Positions 52,251-58,983 of a stretch of 64,000 nucleotides of DNA are shown piece by piece. Source of the stretch: Catellatospora vulcania (GTDB lineage: Bacteria > Actinomycetota > Actinomycetes > Mycobacteriales > Micromonosporaceae); assembly GCF_009720385.1 (NCBI RefSeq), contig NZ_WARX01000006.1:186001-250000 (forward strand). Direction: 5' to 3'. Both the position numbers and the translations under genes were made by a program. A model generated the notes under the pieces. That model made no database searches, was not told the origin of the DNA, and was given only the letters and a program-made list of their open reading frames with translations. Positions within the stretch are counted from its first letter, which is position 1. Every line of letters begins with the position of its first letter.

Positions 52251-53663
52251 CTACTTGACAGCCGACAGCAGATCAAGAACGTACTGTTCTATGTCTGTAA
52301 ATCGATACAAGCTGAAGGCCTTTCGGTCATCCACCCTCCAAAGCAGCGCAGATGGAGCTTTTGAAGCGGAGGACATTGCCCGCACTGCTTCTTCTGCCTT
52401 TTCCATTTGGCCTTCGAGTATGTGGCAGAGGACCAAATTGGCGTACCAGATTGTGGGTGGCCGATTCGCCAATGAGATGGCCTTCGTGATCAGATTACGT
52501 GCACGTTCGAGATCGAGAGGCATCAGGCAGAAACCGTAGTTGTTCATGGTTTCAGGATCATCAGGACGAAGGTTAAGTAGCCCTTCAAAGATCGTGGCCG
52601 CTGCCTCAAAGCTGCCGGCTCGCAGCTTCTCGATGGCGAGGAGCTTGAAGCCGCCTGGATTAACGAATTCACGTCGTTCTTCCTGATCGGCATGATCGGC
52701 AAACCGACCGGCCATCTCCCTCGACAGTTCGTCGATTCCGATTCGGCGGATCTTCATCTGGTCGCTGCGGGCGCAGCCGCGGACATCGCTCCGAAGGTAC
52801 CGCCATTCGCAAGCTAGCGATTTGTCCAGCCAATCGGATAGGTAAGTGCGCGTAAAACGATCAAAGATCCAGCCGGAATTTCCGATGGTGAATGGCATGA
52901 CCGGCTCTGCTGTGGAGAAGAAGCCTGTCGAAGGCAGATTCCAGGCGGCGATTTCATCGATGCTTAGACTTCTGTTCCAGGCCGCAATTTTGCCGACGCA
53001 TGTGGGGCTAAAGACTGCGGCTGGCAACTCGTCGCGAGACAATCGTTCGAGCGCCGGCGCAAGCAGCTTCCGAATCTCGAGCCACTCGGCGTCGGGTCCC
53101 GAGTCGTCATCCTCCCCGCCCAGAAGTAGATCGTGAACCATGTAAACAGCCTGCGCGTAGCTAGTTATCGTCGCCACTACATCAGTGAGTTCGTCGCGAG
53201 AAAAACCGCGTCGGCAGAGTTCGTCTACGCTGGCTCGGATCAAGTAGGCGCGTTCTTCGTGATCTTCTGCGAACACGGGTGGTGTCGACGCCTGGAGGTC
53301 CAGTTCGGAGAAAAGGGAAACGGTACTCCTTAAATCCGTGGGACGCTCGTTGTCACTCAGCCGGATCTCCGCCGCATCAAACGGCTTCTGCGAGGGCTCG
53401 GGTCCCCGCCGAACGCGACGCTTTCGACGGACTAACTCAATCCCGTCACCGAAAGACAGAGTGGCGCGTTCGGCTGGGTCAGCCGAGAACTCAGCCAAGA
53501 TGTCGTGGCACTCTTCGCCACACACCGGGCCTGTCGCACCCCGGACATAAAACGGGCACTCCGGGGTCAGAGCGGGCGGTTCGCAGTTAACGCTGAACTC
53601 ACGAAGTGAAGTGAGGAACAGCTGCCGCTCTGACCCCTCGAACGAGAATGGGCGTTCGGTCAT
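52251..53663 (-). CDS. Large TPR protein coupled to the toxin gene
   Basis: A 470-residue protein of unknown function. A Cys-rich N-terminus (NCEPPALTPECPF, then CGEECHDIL) may bind zinc. The middle is helical. Near 350-420 it has TPR-like repeats (AIEKLRAGSFEAAATIFEGL, then ...RPDDPETMNNYGFCL). Codon GC is lower than its neighbours, so it is probably acquired. The ATG at 53663 overlaps the RelE stop (ATGA), implying coupled translation with the toxin-antitoxin genes. Confidence 0.72.
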   Translation of the reverse strand: MTERPFSFEGSERQLFLTSLREFSVNCEPPALTPECPFYVRGATGPVCGEECHDILAEFSADPAERATLSFGDGIELVRRKRRVRRGPEPSQKPFDAAEIRLSDNERPTDLRSTVSLFSELDLQASTPPVFAEDHEERAYLIRASVDELCRRGFSRDELTDVVATITSYAQAVYMVHDLLLGGEDDDSGPDAEWLEIRKLLAPALERLSRDELPAAVFSPTCVGKIAAWNRSLSIDEIAAWNLPSTGFFSTAEPVMPFTIGNSGWIFDRFTRTYLSDWLDKSLACEWRYLRSDVRGCARSDQMKIRRIGIDELSREMAGRFADHADQEERREFVNPGGFKLLAIEKLRAGSFEAAATIFEGLLNLRPDDPETMNNYGFCLMPLDLERARNLITKAISLANRPPTIWYANLVLCHILEGQMEKAEEAVRAMSSASKAPSALLWRVDDRKAFSLYRFTDIEQYVLDLLSAVK

Positions 53664-53899
53664 CGGTAGGCATCACTTCGCGGGGTGACGCTGAGGACGA
53701 TGATCTCTGGTTCGGTCTTGTAGATGATCCGGTGAGTACGGCCGAGGCGTACCGACCGGAGGCCGGCGAGCTTGCCGAGCAATTTCTTGCCCAGCGCAGG
53801 CTCCACGTCAAGGCGCGAGACAATGTTCCGCGCCTTAATCTGTAAGGCATCAGGCAATTCGTTGATGCTCTTCTCCGCGAGCTTCGTGAGCCTTGCCAC
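53660..53899 (-). CDS. RelE/ParE-type toxin
   Basis: A 79-residue type II toxin. The RelE pattern LPDALQIKARNIVSRLD, then KLAGLRSVRLGRTHRIIYKT and EIIVLSVTPRSDAYR matches mRNA-interferase toxins with the terminal Arg/Tyr residues. GTG at 53899. It is directly downstream of the Phd-type antitoxin by 9 bases and overlaps the TPR gene. Confidence 0.85.
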   Translation of the reverse strand: MARLTKLAEKSINELPDALQIKARNIVSRLDVEPALGKKLLGKLAGLRSVRLGRTHRIIYKTEPEIIVLSVTPRSDAYR

Positions 53900-53908
53900 T
53901 TCGGGTCC

Positions 53909-54133
53909 TCAGTCTTCGGCTAGTTCCGCTTCAGCTTCGCGGATGGCGGCCATGGTCGCGTCATCGGAAAGAATGTTTAACGTCTCCACTAGTGCCTCGT
54001 ACTCGTCGTACGAAAGGATGACGGCTACGTTCTTGCCGTGACGCGTAATGATGTACTCACCGCCGGTGTTAACCACGGTGTCGACAACCTCACGTAGATT
54101 GTCGCGGACTTCTGTCAAGGGGGCAGTGTTCAT
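53909..54133 (-). CDS. Phd/YefM-type antitoxin
   Basis: A 74-residue antitoxin. The Phd motif PLTEVRDNLREVVD, then GGEYIITRHGKNVAVIL and YDEYEALVETL is complete. ATG at 54133 has GGGAG upstream. Palindromes rich in GTACGT lie in the promoter and fit conditional autoregulation by the antitoxin-toxin complex. Confidence 0.88.
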   Translation of the reverse strand: MNTAPLTEVRDNLREVVDTVVNTGGEYIITRHGKNVAVILSYDEYEALVETLNILSDDATMAAIREAEAELAED

Positions 54134-54194
54134 GATCAACTCTCCCTGGTGGTGGCAGGTCTACTTCCCCGTGAGTAGCGCCCTGATGAAGACT

Positions 54195-54245
54195 GTACGT
54201 TATAACGTACGGAGCGGCAAGTAGGTTCGTACGCTTTTCCGTACG
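54195..54245 (-). promoter_or_regulatory. Operator region of the Phd/RelE operon
   Basis: GTACGTTATAACGTAC (54195-54210) is a perfect 16-bp palindrome. A second pair of CGTACG words (54228-54233 and 54240-54245) follows. They sit 62-112 bases upstream of the antitoxin start. Confidence 0.75.
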
Positions 54246-54544
54246 TAGTCATAACTGCTGCCGAGCAAAAGATCAAGGTCTAGGCCGGGGGTCGCGAACC
54301 AGCCCGCGGCGAGCCAGCGGCGAACAGGCCGTCGCTAGGCCGTCGGCCGACTTTCCAGGCCGTCTTCAGGCCGCCAAACGCCGACCGGCAATGACCACTA
54401 TGGACTGGCAACGCGGAATAGAACAGCAGCTCAGAACGGCTGTCGGCGGCTAGGCCAGGAGGGCGACGGACGAGTCGGCCTGTACGCCGGATACTGGCTG
54501 ACCCTCTGGCCGACTGAGTCGACGCGCCGGGGACGCCGAGGGTC
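54246..54544. other. Gap with short AGGCCGTC repeats
   Basis: Several close copies of AGGCCGTC/AGGCCGCC words (54320-54390) lie in this stretch; no gene is supported. It separates the toxin operon from a DUF6188-like gene. Confidence 0.45.
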
Positions 54545-54982
54545 GTGCACACTGCCGAGGTGACTGAACAGGTGCCTGCCCTGGCGGAACACGAGGACCG
54601 GTGGATTCTGCCGTTTCGTGGTCTTCGCGTAACTCAGATTCTCGTGGACTTCGCGTTCGGCCTTCGCCTGGACGACGTCGGCGAGGTGCGGATCGGGGGC
54701 AAGGCCACGTTGGGTTGGGTCGCCGCCGGGGTGAGGCCCGAGACGATCACCTTGGACCCCGAGCGCCAAGACGTCGTTGCCGGCCTCGCCGTCTTCAACA
54801 CCGACGTGCTGTCCGCCGTGGCGTTCAAGTCCGGGTCACTTCGGATCGTCTTCAGCAGTGGACACGTGCTCAGAGCTGAACCTGACCCCCAGTACGAGGC
54901 TTGGACCACGAGCGGGCCTGGTGGCATGTCGATCGTGAGTCTTCCGGGAGGCGGACTCGCCGTTTGGTCACCTCGGCCGTGA
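54545..54982 (+). CDS. DUF6188-like protein
   Basis: A 145-residue soluble protein resembling actinobacterial DUF6188. Visible blocks are LPFRGLRVTQILVDFAFGLRL, FNTDVLSAVAFKSGSLRIVF and WTTSGPGGMSIVSLPGGGLAVW. Function unknown. GTG at 54545, with GTG at 54560 as alternative. Confidence 0.6.
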   Translation: MHTAEVTEQVPALAEHEDRWILPFRGLRVTQILVDFAFGLRLDDVGEVRIGGKATLGWVAAGVRPETITLDPERQDVVAGLAVFNTDVLSAVAFKSGSLRIVFSSGHVLRAEPDPQYEAWTTSGPGGMSIVSLPGGGLAVWSPRP

Positions 54983-55132
54983 CCGCAGTACAGCTGCGAA
55001 GTACAGCAACGTCGTCGGACTTCAGCGACCGCAGGCGATCCGGATCACCGTTCTGACCACGCACCCGACTGCCACCGACTGGTGCGCGTCAAATCCGTAG
55101 GTCCATGGTTGCCACGGCGACGCCGTGAGCCA

Positions 55133-55465
55133 TCAGCCCACGACTTCCCAGCCTCGACGCTGCAACGCGTCTCGCACGGGGGTCGCCCCCATGGCCCAGA
55201 AGACAAGAGCCTCATGGCTGTCGCTGGTTTCGAACTTGAAACCGTCGGCCAGAACGGGGATTCGGCCAAAGCGGGAGATCGAGACTAGGTTCGCGCGTGT
55301 GACGAGGAACTTCCCGAACGGCGAGGAGATCGCAATCTCGCCGGCGCTGACGCGGAGTTCGGCCAGCGGCGAGGTCGCGTGCCTGTTCTTCATGTAGAAC
55401 GGCCAGGTCATCCGAGGGGCGATGTAAGCGACGCCCCCTCGCGTGGTGAAGTCCTCGTCGGGCAC
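55133..55465 (-). CDS. PH-like hypothetical protein
   Basis: A 110-residue protein with beta-strand-rich blocks WPFYMKNRHATSPLAELRV, then GKFLVTRANLVSISRFG and FETSDSHEALVFWAMG, recalling bacterial PH-like (bPH) membrane-associated domains. No signal peptide. GTG at 55465. It lies just left of the IS110 element. Confidence 0.55.
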   Translation of the reverse strand: MPDEDFTTRGGVAYIAPRMTWPFYMKNRHATSPLAELRVSAGEIAISSPFGKFLVTRANLVSISRFGRIPVLADGFKFETSDSHEALVFWAMGATPVRDALQRRGWEVVG

Positions 55466-55623
55466 GGGCTAAGTATGTTCGAGCCGATCAACTTGCAGAT
55501 CAGCGGGCGGGGCCGGTTGCGGAACATGCGCGGAATGATATTGATCCGACGGCTGGTTGGTCGTCGAGTCTTCGCAGGTGGGCGAGCCCCTGTGTCGCCG
55601 ACGACAAGCCCCTTCCTAATGGG

Positions 55624-55810
55624 CCTCGCCCGGCTTGTTGTGGTAGACGGGTTGGGTCCAAGCCGCCAGCGGTCGAGCACTGCCCCTTCCAGGCCTTCGA
55701 GGTCCAGGTTTAGATCGTGCCGCCGCTGGTTGGTGAGGGGGCGAGACGACCGGTGGGATGTCGTGCCGAACGAGCACTGATCCATTAGGGCGTGCGCGGG
55801 TCCTCCTCCT
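55624..55810 (+). ncRNA. IS110 bridge RNA with readable target and donor guides
   Basis: 5' stem-loop: GGCTTG (55632-55637) with CAAGCC (55659-55664). The target-binding loop is closed by CCAGCGG (55666-55672) and CCGCTGG (55723-55729), with apical CCT-TCG-AGG. It carries the left target guide GCCCCTTCC (55682-55690), equal to the left flank (55608-55616), and right target guide GGTTTAG (55707-55713), complement of CTAAACC at 57101-57107. The donor-binding loop is closed by GAGGGGG (55735-55741) and CCTCCTC (55802-55808), with GTGC/GCAC apical stem. It carries the left donor guide GTGGGATGTC (55753-55762), equal to the right end (57092-57101), and right donor guide CCATTAG (55782-55788), complement of CTAATGG at 55616-55622. 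Exact ends are estimated. Confidence 0.85.
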
Positions 55811-55849
55811 GGCCTTGGACCGGGTCGGTGACGAGGCGGAGGTGTCGCG

Positions 55850-57079
55850 GTGCTGTTTGTCGGTGATGGCTGGGCCGAGGCCCACCATGATGTCGAGATC
55901 CAGGACGAGGCAGGCCGGCGGCTGGTGCGCCGACGGTTGCCGGAGGGTGTGGCTGGCATAGCCGCACTCCACGCCCTGGTCGCGGAGCATCTGGGCGACG
56001 GTGATCCAACCGAGGTGGTGGTTGGTATCGAGACCGATCGCGGCCCGTGGGTGCAGGCGTTGATCGCCGCCGGCTATCAGCTGTATGCGCTCAACCCGAT
56101 GTCGGTGGCCCGCTACCGGGAACGGCACGTCGTTTCCGGTGCCAAGAGCGACGCCCGTGACGCGAAGGTCCTCGCTGACCTGGTACGCACCGACCGGCAT
56201 CAGCACCGTTCCGTTGCAGGCGACAGCGACCTGGCCGAAGCCGTCAAGGTGCTGGCCCGAACCCATCAGAACCTGGTGTGGTTGCGGCAACGCCAAGCCA
56301 ACGCGTTGCGTTCGGCGCTGAGGGAGTTCTACCCAGCCGCTCTGGTCGCGTTCGAGCAGACCAGCGGCCGTGACGCCCTCGCAGTGCTCAGCATTGCCGC
56401 GACACCGACCCAGGGCCGCGCACTGTCCAAGGCGAAGATCGCCGCGGCGCTGCGCCGGGCGGGCCGGCAACGCAACATCGACACCCGCGTGGCGCACATA
56501 CAGGCCGCGCTGCGCACCGACCAGTTGCAGGCTCGGCCCGCCGTCGAGACCGCCTTCGGGCACACCGTCACCGCTCTGGTGGGAGTGCTAGTCGAACTCG
56601 CACGCCAGATCGAGACCATCGAAGGTGAGCTCGACGCCCATTTCGACCAGCACCCCGATGTGGCGATCTATCGCTCCCAACCAGGGCTAGGACCCCTGCT
56701 CGGTGCCAGAGTCCTCGGCGAATTCGGTGACGACACCAACCGGTACGCCGACGCCAAATCACGCCGCAATTATGCCGCCACCAGCCCGATCACCCGAGCC
56801 TCAGGAACCCGCCGTGTCGTGCTGGCCCGCTACACCGCCAACAAACGCCTCCGCGACGCGCTCTACCTGCAAGCCTTCACTGCGCTGACCGCATCACCCG
56901 GCGCCCGCGCCTACTACGACGCCCACCGCGCCCGCGGCGCAACCCACCACCAAGCCCTACGCACCCTCGCCAACCGCCTCGTCGGAATCCTCCACGGCTG
57001 CCTACGCCACCAGACCCCCTACAACGAGACCACCGCCTGGCCGACGACCAACATCGCCGACCAGACAGCCCTCACTTGA
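55850..57079 (+). CDS. IS110 family RNA-guided transposase
   Basis: A 409-residue DEDD/serine recombinase guided by its bridge RNA. The N-terminal RuvC-like DEDD domain starts FVGDGWAEAHHDVE (first Asp), with VVVGIETDRGPW (Glu) and GAKSDARDAKVLADL (Asp pair). A coiled-coil middle links to the C-terminal Tnp domain: GLGPLLGARVLGEFGDD and SPITRASGTRRVVL, whose Ser in RASG is the expected nucleophile. GTG at 55850 has GGAGGT six bases upstream and no earlier in-frame start after a stop. Confidence 0.95.
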   Translation: MLFVGDGWAEAHHDVEIQDEAGRRLVRRRLPEGVAGIAALHALVAEHLGDGDPTEVVVGIETDRGPWVQALIAAGYQLYALNPMSVARYRERHVVSGAKSDARDAKVLADLVRTDRHQHRSVAGDSDLAEAVKVLARTHQNLVWLRQRQANALRSALREFYPAALVAFEQTSGRDALAVLSIAATPTQGRALSKAKIAAALRRAGRQRNIDTRVAHIQAALRTDQLQARPAVETAFGHTVTALVGVLVELARQIETIEGELDAHFDQHPDVAIYRSQPGLGPLLGARVLGEFGDDTNRYADAKSRRNYAATSPITRASGTRRVVLARYTANKRLRDALYLQAFTALTASPGARAYYDAHRARGATHHQALRTLANRLVGILHGCLRHQTPYNETTAWPTTNIADQTALT

Positions 57080-57100
57080 CACGTTAGGACCGTGGGATGT

Positions 57101-57484
57101 CTAAACCGTGCCGCTGTCGCCAAGGTCCAAGACGAAGGGTGAGCCAGGGCGGTCAGGCTGCCAACCCCGCCTCAGGGCAGCTCTGATGACCGCGGCGACC
57201 ATAGCGGGCAGCACCGGCGATGCGGGCAGGGCCAGCCAGTTGCCGGGATGAGGTGACTGCGTGCTGACTACGAGGATCGAACCAGCATCGCCGATAGCCT
57301 CGACGGCGAAGGTCAATGAGGACCAGTTCAAACCCTGGCTGTAGGTGGGTTTGCTGCGTACACGCCAGCGGTAGCCGCGGCCGTCGACGGTGATAGGCCG
57401 GCTGCCTCGCCTCGCCAAGGCCACCGTCGCCTCCTGAATCTCGGGTCTTGCGTCGAGGACGTGATCTGATCTTGCGTGCAACAT
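57101..57484 (-). CDS. Conserved hypothetical protein abutting the IS right end
   Basis: A 127-residue protein with the block ITVDGRGYRWRVRSKPTYSQ, then AAVIRAALRRGWQPDRPGS and a C-terminus FVLDLGDSGTV. The pattern is typical of small actinobacterial hypothetical proteins. The stop codon (TAG) is made from the core dinucleotide and the next base, so the IS insertion lies directly after or inside the stop, which is preserved. ATG at 57484 was chosen; TTG at 57526 is possible. Confidence 0.65.
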   Translation of the reverse strand: MLHARSDHVLDARPEIQEATVALARRGSRPITVDGRGYRWRVRSKPTYSQGLNWSSLTFAVEAIGDAGSILVVSTQSPHPGNWLALPASPVLPAMVAAVIRAALRRGWQPDRPGSPFVLDLGDSGTV

Positions 57485-57570
57485 CCGTGCAACTAGCCTC
57501 GGCGAATCGAGGCTTCCAGCGGTCAATGGCGGTCAAAGTCCGGGAACGCCGTCCGGACGAGAAATGCGGA

Positions 57571-57596
57571 GGGACCAGGGCTTCTACCCTGGTCCC
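57571..57596 (-). terminator. Hairpin downstream of tRNA-Val
   Basis: 10-bp arms GGGACCAGGG (57571-57580) and complement (57587-57596), located just past the tRNA 3' end on the minus strand. Likely the tRNA terminator; a weak T-rich tail follows. Confidence 0.65.
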
Positions 57597-57601
57597 GGTG
57601 G

Positions 57602-57673
57602 TGGGCGTGGCAGGGTTCGAACCTGCGACCCTCCGCTTGTAAGGCGGATGCTCTCCCGCTGAGCTACACGCCC
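57602..57673 (-). tRNA. tRNA-Val (anticodon TAC)
   Basis: Cloverleaf on the minus strand: acceptor GGGCGTG pairs with CACGCCC, D-arm GCTCAGCGGGAGAGC, anticodon stem-loop CCGC-CTTACAA-GCGG with anticodon TAC (reads GUA), and T-arm GCAGGTTCGAACCCTGC. Discriminator A. CCA is not encoded. It marks the right edge of the accessory stretch. Confidence 0.96.
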
Positions 57674-57792
57674 GCTTCGGCCTGCGCCGACACGAACCGG
57701 CACATCCTACCTGACCGCCGACCATGCCTTCACCAGACTTAACCCCACCGCGGTCAGTCCCGGCCGACGAACATGATCACAAAGCGGCGGCC

Positions 57793-58251
57793 TCAGAGCG
57801 CCGCGAGCGCCTTCCGCCAGGCTTCCTGGTCCCGAGCCTCCCCGGGCAGGTTCATCTCCGCGTACCGGACGACGCCGGCCTTGTCGATGACGAACGTCCC
57901 CCGGTTGGCGTACCCCCGGTCCTCGTTGAAGACCCCGTACGCCTGGGCCACGCCCCCGTGCGGCCAGAAGTCGGCCAGCAGCGGGAACTCGTACCCCTGC
58001 TCGTTGGCCCAGACCTTGTGCGCGAACACCGAGTCGACGCTCACCGACAGCACCTGCGTGTCCTCGTTGACGAAGTCACCCAGGTTGTCCCGGATCTCGC
58101 ACAGCTCGCCCTCGCAGGTCCGGGTGAACGCCAGCGGGTAGAACACCAGCAGCACGTTCTTCGCACCCCGGAAGTCGGACAGCCGCACTTCCTGGTTGTT
58201 CTGGTCCTTCAGCACGAATTCCGGCGCTGCCGCGCCCGCCTCGATCGGCAT
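57793..58251 (-). CDS. Thioredoxin-fold peroxiredoxin (AhpE/BCP-like)
   Basis: A 152-residue cytoplasmic peroxidase. The peroxidatic Cys46 lies in FYPLAFTRTCEGELC, and Cys51 five residues later is a possible resolving Cys, as in BCP-type enzymes, unlike the AhpE of mycobacteria, which lacks it at that place. ATG at 58251 was preferred over in-frame ATG/GTG further upstream. Confidence 0.9.
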   Translation of the reverse strand: MPIEAGAAAPEFVLKDQNNQEVRLSDFRGAKNVLLVFYPLAFTRTCEGELCEIRDNLGDFVNEDTQVLSVSVDSVFAHKVWANEQGYEFPLLADFWPHGGVAQAYGVFNEDRGYANRGTFVIDKAGVVRYAEMNLPGEARDQEAWRKALAAL

Positions 58252-58345
58252 GATGCCTGCCCCCACGATCGGTGAAGCTTCCATGATCGCAGGGCTGCCT
58301 GGCGGCCTGCCGGTCGGGGCAGGCCGCTCTCGTCGGCGGCGGGGC

Positions 58346-58789
58346 TCAGCGCTTGGGCGCGCGCGCCGCCTTCGGGGCCACCAACCGCGCCGCGCTCCAG
58401 TCCTTGCCGGCGCTGAGGGTGGAAGTCTGGGTGAGTCCGGCGGTCGGTGCCGCCTCGGCGATCTCGCTGGGCTCTACGTGCCCGGGCCGACCCGACTTGG
58501 GGGTCAGCAGCCACACCACGCCGCTCTCGGCGAGCGGGGCGATGGAGTCGACGAGCAGGTCGACCAGGTCACCGTCGTCCTCGCGGTACCACACCAGGAC
58601 GGCGTCGACGACCTCGTCGGTGTCCTCGTCCACCAGATCTGATCCGCATGCGTCGGCCAGGGCGTCACGGAGGTCGGTGTCGACGTCGTCGTCGTACCCC
58701 ATCTCCATGACCACCATGTCCGGCTCGATGCCGAACCGGTCCGCCAGGCTGCGTACGCCCTCGGCGGCCTGACCTGCGGTCGCGCTCAC
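58346..58789 (-). CDS. DUF3052 family protein
   Basis: A 147-residue small acidic protein. The DUF3052 signature includes LADRFGIEPDMVVMEMGYDDDVD, VVDAVLVWYREDDGDLVDLL and ESGVVWLLTPKSGRPGHVEPSE-like text. Actinobacterial DUF3052 genes commonly neighbour dehydrogenase genes such as aceE, as here. GTG at 58789 has GGAGG upstream. Confidence 0.88.
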   Translation of the reverse strand: MSATAGQAAEGVRSLADRFGIEPDMVVMEMGYDDDVDTDLRDALADACGSDLVDEDTDEVVDAVLVWYREDDGDLVDLLVDSIAPLAESGVVWLLTPKSGRPGHVEPSEIAEAAPTAGLTQTSTLSAGKDWSAARLVAPKAARAPKR

Positions 58790-58983
58790 TGTCTTGTGCC
58801 TCCTCTTCGTTTTCTGGACACCCGCAGTTCGCTGCGGGATCACTCGATTATTGTCGTCGGCGTCACAGCCGACTGCGGGTAGTCCACACAGTTCTAGCGC
58901 CCAGCGCAAGTGGCGGCCCCGGCGGGTCGCCAAAAACGCGGCTCAGGCGCTCTCCGCGCGGCTGGATCAAGGTTGCCACACGC

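Larger units (their letters stand above)
55616..57102 (+). mobile_element. IS110 element with bridge RNA
   Basis: A complete IS110-family insertion sequence. Core dinucleotide CT is present at both ends (55616-55617 and 57101-57102). The left end is long and non-coding and carries the bridge RNA. The transposase gene ends 21 bases before the right core. The element follows the IS110 rather than IS1111 layout, because the long non-coding end precedes the gene. The insertion lies at the stop codon of the hypothetical gene at 57101-57484, which stays intact. No terminal inverted repeats or target duplications beyond the core, as expected. Confidence 0.88.

Noticed and set aside
55603-55638. ACAAGCC/GGCTTGT hairpin across the left IS junction
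   Set aside because: One arm lies in the flank and the other in the bridge-RNA 5' stem, so the pairing is probably coincidental.
57524-57602. Attachment-site repeats of the tRNA-Val 3' end
   Set aside because: No obvious direct repeat of the T-arm sequence was seen in the 49-57 kb stretch, so an integrase-made island is not claimed.
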